Positions 7,475 to 11,185 of a DNA stretch of 11,185 nucleotides are shown here, in pieces. Below the pieces are notes generated by a model. The model was not told where the DNA came from, did no database searches, and saw only the letters and a program-made list of their open reading frames with translations. Within the stretch, counting starts at the first letter, position 1. The number at the start of each line of letters is the position of its first letter. The stretch lies in contig DKFG01000283.1 in assembly GCA_002452325.1 (NCBI GenBank), positions 1,709-12,893 on the forward strand. The letters run 5' to 3'. A program made the position numbers and the translations under genes. This stretch comes from Geobacter sp. UBA6802 (GTDB taxonomy: Bacteria; Desulfobacterota; Desulfuromonadia; Geobacterales; Pseudopelobacteraceae).

Positions 7475-8063
7475 GAACTGCCGCTTCAGGGCCGTGGTGA
7501 TCGGTGTATCCACCGGCGGCGTCCTGGCCCTGAAAAAGATTCTGGCTGACCTGCCAATTGATTTCCCGATTCCGGTACTGGTGGTGACCCACATCACCCC
7601 CACTGCTGACGACGGCCTGGCGCAACTGCTGAACAGCCAATGCAGCATCCGGGTCAAGGAGGCCGATGAGGAGGAACCGCTGGCCCCCGGCACGGCCTAT
7701 CTGGCCCCTGCCAATTACCACCTGCTGGTTGAACGGAGCGGCGTCCTGGAACTGTCGGTCGATCCGCCGGTTAACTTTGCGCGCCCTTCAGTGGATGTGC
7801 TGTTTGAGTCGGCGGCCGAAGCGTTTGGCCGCCGTCTGATCGGCATCATCCTGACCGGCGCCGGCCATGACGGCAGCCGGGGGCTGCTGCAGATCAGACA
7901 GGCAGGAGGGTTGGTGATCGTGCAGGACCCGGCTGATGCCGAAATGGACTCCATGCCCAGAAAAGCACTTGAGTTGCTTGTACCTGATTATCTGGTATCT
8001 TTGCCTGAACTGCCGGCGTTGCTCTGTCGGCTGACACACAACCCATCAGGTGAACCGAGATGA
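7461..8063 (+). CDS. cheB: CheB-type protein-glutamate methylesterase, catalytic domain only
   Basis: This 200-aa protein contains only the methylesterase domain; classical CheB is about 350 aa and has an N-terminal receiver that gates the active site. The catalytic triad is visible: S17 in GVSTGG, H44 in VTHITP and D137 in TGAGHDG. Other family segments are GTAYLAPANYHLLV (77-90), RPSVDVLFESAA (108-119) and the DSMPRKAL region (163-170). It should hydrolyse glutamyl methyl esters, and perhaps deamidate glutamines, on the substrates of the adjacent CheR. ATG at 7461 is chosen over an in-frame ATG at 7422 because CGGAGG lies 4 nt upstream and the extra 13 residues look unlike CheB. It overlaps the cheR 3' end by 14 nt and shares an ATGA with the next gene, whose product starts with a receiver domain. 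That receiver could stand in for the missing one (inference). Confidence 0.93.
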   Translation: MAVPENCRFRAVVIGVSTGGVLALKKILADLPIDFPIPVLVVTHITPTADDGLAQLLNSQCSIRVKEADEEEPLAPGTAYLAPANYHLLVERSGVLELSVDPPVNFARPSVDVLFESAAEAFGRRLIGIILTGAGHDGSRGLLQIRQAGGLVIVQDPADAEMDSMPRKALELLVPDYLVSLPELPALLCRLTHNPSGEPR

Positions 8064-9727
8064 GCAGCAACGAACAGCCTACCACCATACCGATTCTGCT
8101 GGTCGACGATCGCCCGGAAAACCTGCTTTCCCTTGAAGGTCTGCTGGAGGGGCAGGGATACGAACTGATCAGGGCACTGTCCGGCAACGAAGCGTTGCGC
8201 CTGACCTTGAAGCATGACTGTGCCCTGGTGCTGCTTGATGTGCAGATGCCCGAGATGGACGGTTTCGAGACTGCCGAGCTGATGCGCCTCAATCCCAAGA
8301 CACGTCATATCCCGATTATCTTTGTCACCGCCGGCATGAAGGAGATCCAGTTCCAGTTTAAAGGGTATGATGCCGGTGCAGTAGACTATCTGCTGAAGCC
8401 GATTGAACCGTTGATCCTGAAAAGCAAGGTACAGGTTTTTGTAGAGCTATACCGGCAGCGCAAAGAGCTGGAGCTGCATCGCAACCGCCTTTCAGAGCTG
8501 GTTGAACAGCGCACGCAGGAACTGAACCGGGCCAGACTGAATGCCGAGTCGGCCAATCGCTCAAAAAGCCGTTTTCTTGCCACCATGAGTCATGAGATCC
8601 GCACCCCGATGAATGGTGTATTGGGGATGCTGGCACTACTGCAGGGTTCAGGCCTATCAGAAGAGCAGCAAGAGTATGTTGCTCAGGCCGCTGCCTCCAG
8701 CAGAGATCTGGTCAAGCTGCTGGATGACATCCTGGATATTTCCCGGATCGAGGCTGAAAAAATGGAGCTGATCTGCGCCGATTTTGCGCTGCAGCCGCTG
8801 ATTGAACAGACCATCAGCCTGCTGGCCCCCCAGGCGCAGGACAAGGGAATCCGGCTTTCGGCAACCATTGACGACACGATTCCAGCGCATCTCAAAGGGG
8901 ATGCGGGACGACTGCGCCAGATACTGATCAACCTGATCAGCAACGGCATCAAGTTTACCCGCCAGGGGTCGGTTTCGGTGCGGGGCAGACTGGAGAGCCG
9001 ACACGATCACCGGGTACTGCTCTGTTTTGAGGTCTGTGATACCGGCATCGGCATTCCGCTGGAAAAGCAAGAGCTGATCTTTGAACCGTTTACCCAGGTG
9101 GACGACACCCCCACCCGCTCCTACGGCGGCACCGGCCTGGGATTAGCCATCTGCCGGCAGCTGGTTCAGTTGATGCAGGGCACAATCACCGTCGAAAGCA
9201 GCTACGATAACGGCTCTATCTTCCGGTTCACCGCCCTGCTTGAGGCAGCGGACGGTCCCCAGCCGGAGCAGACAGAGCCGTTGAAAGGCCCGAAAGAAGA
9301 GGATACCGGCGTCGATGTCCGGCATTCCGGCCACTACCGGATTCTGCTGGCAGAGGACGAGCTGACCAATCAGACTGTTACGCAGAAGATGCTTATGCGG
9401 GCAGGCTATCTGGTAGATGTTGCCAATAACGGCAAAGAGGCGCTTTCTGCACTGGAACAGCACGATTACGACCTGGTGCTGATGGACTGTATGATGCCGG
9501 TTATAAACGGCTATGAAGCCACGGCGCTCATCCGGGATCCTGTTTCAAAGGTCCGTAACCATGCCGTGCCGATCATTGCCCTGACGGCAAACGCCATGAA
9601 GGAAGACCACGACCTCTGCCTGGCAGCCGGCATGGATGACTATCACGCCAAGCCGATCGAATATCCGCAGCTGCTGGCACAGCTTGAGCAGTGGTTGAAA
9701 CAGACACCGCCAAAAGCAGACAGATGA
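8060..9727 (+). CDS. Soluble hybrid histidine kinase: REC-HisKA-HATPase-REC
   Basis: This 555-aa cytoplasmic protein has no signal peptide or membrane segment. The N-terminal receiver (11-125) has DD16-17, phospho-acceptor D60 and K113. A charged helical linker (about 128-168) follows, then HisKA with H178 in MSHEIRTPMNG, and HATPase_c with N295, DTGIGI (327-332) and GGTGLGLAI (356-364). A polar linker (about 396-424) leads to a second receiver with AED (431-433), D476 and K531. In the latter the usual MDG after the phospho-site is ING. With a receiver as its only input domain, the kinase is probably controlled by phosphorylation from another kinase, such as the 635-4270 product, or by protein contact with the receptors. 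The ATG overlaps the cheB stop (ATGA), with AGGTG 7 nt upstream, which implies translational coupling. There is no output domain and no Hpt. Domain calls are firm; the partners are inferred. Confidence 0.95.
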   Translation: MSSNEQPTTIPILLVDDRPENLLSLEGLLEGQGYELIRALSGNEALRLTLKHDCALVLLDVQMPEMDGFETAELMRLNPKTRHIPIIFVTAGMKEIQFQFKGYDAGAVDYLLKPIEPLILKSKVQVFVELYRQRKELELHRNRLSELVEQRTQELNRARLNAESANRSKSRFLATMSHEIRTPMNGVLGMLALLQGSGLSEEQQEYVAQAAASSRDLVKLLDDILDISRIEAEKMELICADFALQPLIEQTISLLAPQAQDKGIRLSATIDDTIPAHLKGDAGRLRQILINLISNGIKFTRQGSVSVRGRLESRHDHRVLLCFEVCDTGIGIPLEKQELIFEPFTQVDDTPTRSYGGTGLGLAICRQLVQLMQGTITVESSYDNGSIFRFTALLEAADGPQPEQTEPLKGPKEEDTGVDVRHSGHYRILLAEDELTNQTVTQKMLMRAGYLVDVANNGKEALSALEQHDYDLVLMDCMMPVINGYEATALIRDPVSKVRNHAVPIIALTANAMKEDHDLCLAAGMDDYHAKPIEYPQLLAQLEQWLKQTPPKADR

Positions 9728-9770
9728 TACCTGCACAGGAATACCCACGTCCAAACTAAGGAGGCATCAG

Positions 9771-10526
9771 ATGAAGCATATATTCCTGCCGACATGCCTT
9801 TGTGCAGTATTGCTGCTTTCAGTTCCTGCTGTTGCGGAAGAGATCGTGGTGACAACCGGTGCAACCTTTATCGAAAAGGTGTTCAACCCTGTCAAGCCGC
9901 AACTGGGTGCCTTAGGCCTGTCCTTCAAGATCATTTATAGCGCCCCTACTGAAGCCTTGAAAAACCTGGAAGCAGGCTTTGCCGAGGTTGCCGGCGCAAG
10001 CCTGGATGCTGACGAATGGATGACTGTTGCTGCAAACAGAGGCTATACCGTCAAAGACCGATCTGCATTACGTGCTCATGTTGTTGCTGACGAAGAGACC
10101 GTTGTAATTATACATCGCTCCAACAACGTCCCGTCACTTTCAAAGGAACAGTTGCAAGGCATATTCAGCGGCACCATACAAAACTGGAAAGAAGTTGGCG
10201 GACCTGACCTGCCAGTGCTGGTGGTCTGGCCACGGGTAGATTCAGGCGCAATAACAACCTTCTCTAAACAGGTCATGTCCGGCAGCGTCATCACCAAAGA
10301 GATGCTTGATGTTGCCACGATTAATGACACGGTGGATGCCGTTGCCTCCAACCCGGAGGCGATATCCATTGCCAATGCAGAAGTGGTGTCAGCCGGCATC
10401 AAAAAGGTCGCAACACCGGCGCTCAAGCGTCCGCTGACCCTATTGACCAAAGGGAAACCAACACCCAAGGTACAGAAGCTGCTGGACTTCCTGCAGACTG
10501 CCGAGGCCCGCAGAGCATTCAGGTAA
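9771..10526 (+). CDS. Secreted PstS-like periplasmic substrate-binding protein
   Basis: This 251-aa protein has a Sec signal peptide (residues 1-22, cleavage predicted after AVA, before EEIVV) and no lipobox. The mature part resembles the PstS-like type II periplasmic binding fold: TTGATF near the N-terminus, IIHRSNNVPSLSKEQLQGIF (113-132), SGTIQNWKEVGGPDLPV (133-149), and an R-x-D-SGA segment (155-160) where phosphate-binding members usually have SGT. It stops at AEARRAFR, slightly earlier than PstS relatives, which continue to a GYxP-like tail. A strong AAGGAGG lies 6 nt upstream of the ATG. It follows the hybrid kinase by 43 nt with no terminator between, so co-transcription is likely. No ABC permease or ATPase gene is adjacent, so a ligand-sensing partner for the receptors is more attractive than a transporter component (inference). 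The ligand is unknown; phosphate or another oxyanion is only the family default. Confidence 0.85.
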   Translation: MKHIFLPTCLCAVLLLSVPAVAEEIVVTTGATFIEKVFNPVKPQLGALGLSFKIIYSAPTEALKNLEAGFAEVAGASLDADEWMTVAANRGYTVKDRSALRAHVVADEETVVIIHRSNNVPSLSKEQLQGIFSGTIQNWKEVGGPDLPVLVVWPRVDSGAITTFSKQVMSGSVITKEMLDVATINDTVDAVASNPEAISIANAEVVSAGIKKVATPALKRPLTLLTKGKPTPKVQKLLDFLQTAEARRAFR

Positions 10527-10555
10527 CAGCGTGCCGCACCAGCATTTCTCCATCC

Positions 10556-10582
10556 AAAGACCGGTTGAAACCGGTCTTTTTT
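10556..10582 (+). terminator. Intrinsic terminator at the end of the signalling operon
   Basis: A perfect 10-bp stem (AAAGACCGGT at 10556-10565, ACCGGTCTTT at 10570-10579) has a TGAA loop, and the T-tract runs on to 10582. It lies 30 nt after the stop of the binding-protein gene and upstream of the glgP promoter, so it separates the two transcription units. Confidence 0.85.
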
Positions 10583-10592
10583 CTGCTGTTCC

Positions 10593-10621
10593 TTGAACTG
10601 CAGACAAGAGGAGGGTATACT
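10593..10621 (+). promoter_or_regulatory. Likely sigma-70 promoter for glgP
   Basis: TTGAAC at 10593-10598 and TATACT at 10616-10621 are separated by exactly 17 bp. This places the start point near 10628 and gives a leader of about 25 nt before the glgP ATG. It sits directly after the terminator, as expected for a new transcription unit. Confidence 0.55.
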
Positions 10622-10652
10622 TCCGTACCTATCCTACGATCACGAGGAAACC

Positions 10653-11185
10653 ATGAAACAAGCCGAGCAGCCGACCGTCAAGGACCTGCAGCGTTCATTC
10701 ATCTATCACCTGCATCACACCCTGGTGAAGGACAAGTATTCCGCCACCAAGGCAGACCTGTACCTGGCCCTGGCCTACGCAGTCCGGGATCTGCTGTCGG
10801 ACCGCTGGCTTGATACGCAGCAATCTTACTATTTAAAGGATGCCAAGCGGGTCTACTACATCTCGATGGAGTTCCTGATGGGACGCACCCTGGGTAATGC
10901 CCTGATCAACCTGGGGCTGGTGGAGCAGTGGGATGAGGCCTTGACCGAACTGGGGATAAAGATCGAAGACCTGCAGGAGGTGGAATGGGACGCGGGATTG
11001 GGCAACGGCGGTCTGGGGCGGCTGGCAGCCTGTTTTCTTGATTCCCTGGCCACCATGCAGTATCCGGCCTACGGCTACGGCATCCGCTATGAATACGGCA
11101 TGTTCTACCAAAAGATTGTGGATGGCGGCCAGCACGAGGTACCGGACAACTGGCTGCGTTACCAGAACCCCTGGGAGTTTGACCG
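10653..11185 (+). CDS. glgP: Glycogen/alpha-glucan phosphorylase, N-terminal part (partial)
   Basis: The first 177 residues of a GT35-family phosphorylase are visible; the gene runs off the right edge. The enzyme releases glucose 1-phosphate from the non-reducing ends of glycogen or maltodextrin using pyridoxal phosphate. Family segments are VYYISMEFLMGRTLGNAL, EWDAGLGNGGLGRLAACFLD and YGIRYEYGMFYQ, which contribute to the substrate and phosphate pocket. The PLP lysine lies in the C-terminal part outside the window. ATG at 10653 is preceded by CGAGGAAACC, a reasonable ribosome site. It has its own promoter after a terminator, so it is probably not part of the signalling operon. Confidence 0.95.
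   Translation, partial: MKQAEQPTVKDLQRSFIYHLHHTLVKDKYSATKADLYLALAYAVRDLLSDRWLDTQQSYYLKDAKRVYYISMEFLMGRTLGNALINLGLVEQWDEALTELGIKIEDLQEVEWDAGLGNGGLGRLAACFLDSLATMQYPAYGYGIRYEYGMFYQKIVDGGQHEVPDNWLRYQNPWEFD

Noticed and set aside
6989..7693. A long minus-strand reading frame (234 codons) opposite cheR and cheB
   Set aside because: It lies antisense to two clear genes, has no family features and reflects the GC-rich codon pattern of the plus strand.
1..11185. Search for tRNA or rRNA genes, CRISPR arrays, insertion sequences or phage genes
   Set aside because: No repeat-spacer pattern, transposase, integrase or structural RNA was recognised; nearly all of the window is explained by the genes listed.

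Overview
The window looks like a piece of a Gram-negative, probably anaerobic, Desulfuromonadia/Geobacter-type chromosome. This rests on the IlvD N-terminus, which from memory resembles Geobacter IlvD, on a glycogen phosphorylase gene, and on the style of the large GAF/HAMP signalling proteins. The genus is an inference; no ribosomal or other marker gene is present.

Layout. At the left edge, on the minus strand, is the 5' end of ilvD (dihydroxy-acid dehydratase). A 263-bp divergent intergenic region follows. Then comes a tightly packed plus-strand block (635-10526) of six genes: (1) a 1211-aa membrane hybrid histidine kinase with three receiver domains; (2) a 786-aa membrane receptor that matches the HAMP-GAF-coiled-coil part of the first protein but stops before any kinase domain; (3) a CheR-type methyltransferase; (4) a CheB-type methylesterase without a receiver domain; (5) a soluble REC-HisKA-HATPase-REC hybrid kinase; (6) a secreted PstS-like substrate-binding protein. 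Genes 1-5 are separated by 8 nt or 1 nt, or overlap by 14 or 4 nt, so they are almost certainly one operon. Gene 6 follows after 43 nt. A strong intrinsic terminator sits at 10556-10582. The right edge holds the start of glgP with its own likely sigma-70 promoter.

How the genes may work together. CheR and CheB normally add and remove methyl groups on glutamates of chemoreceptors. No CheA, CheW, CheY or MCP signalling hairpin is encoded here. Instead there are two receptors that share an unusual extended HAMP, a GAF domain and a Glu-rich heptad coiled coil, plus a soluble hybrid kinase with no transmembrane or conventional input-sensor domain. The simplest reading is a chemotaxis-like adaptation module (methylation and demethylation) coupled to hybrid histidine kinases rather than to CheA. 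Five receiver domains are present, but no Hpt domain and no DNA-binding, GGDEF or other output domain, so the final output must be encoded elsewhere. CheR/CheB genes next to hybrid kinases are known in other bacteria. The less usual points here are the kinase-less twin receptor, its apparently repeated periplasmic region, the two-heptad HAMP insertion and the PstS-like protein at the end of the operon.
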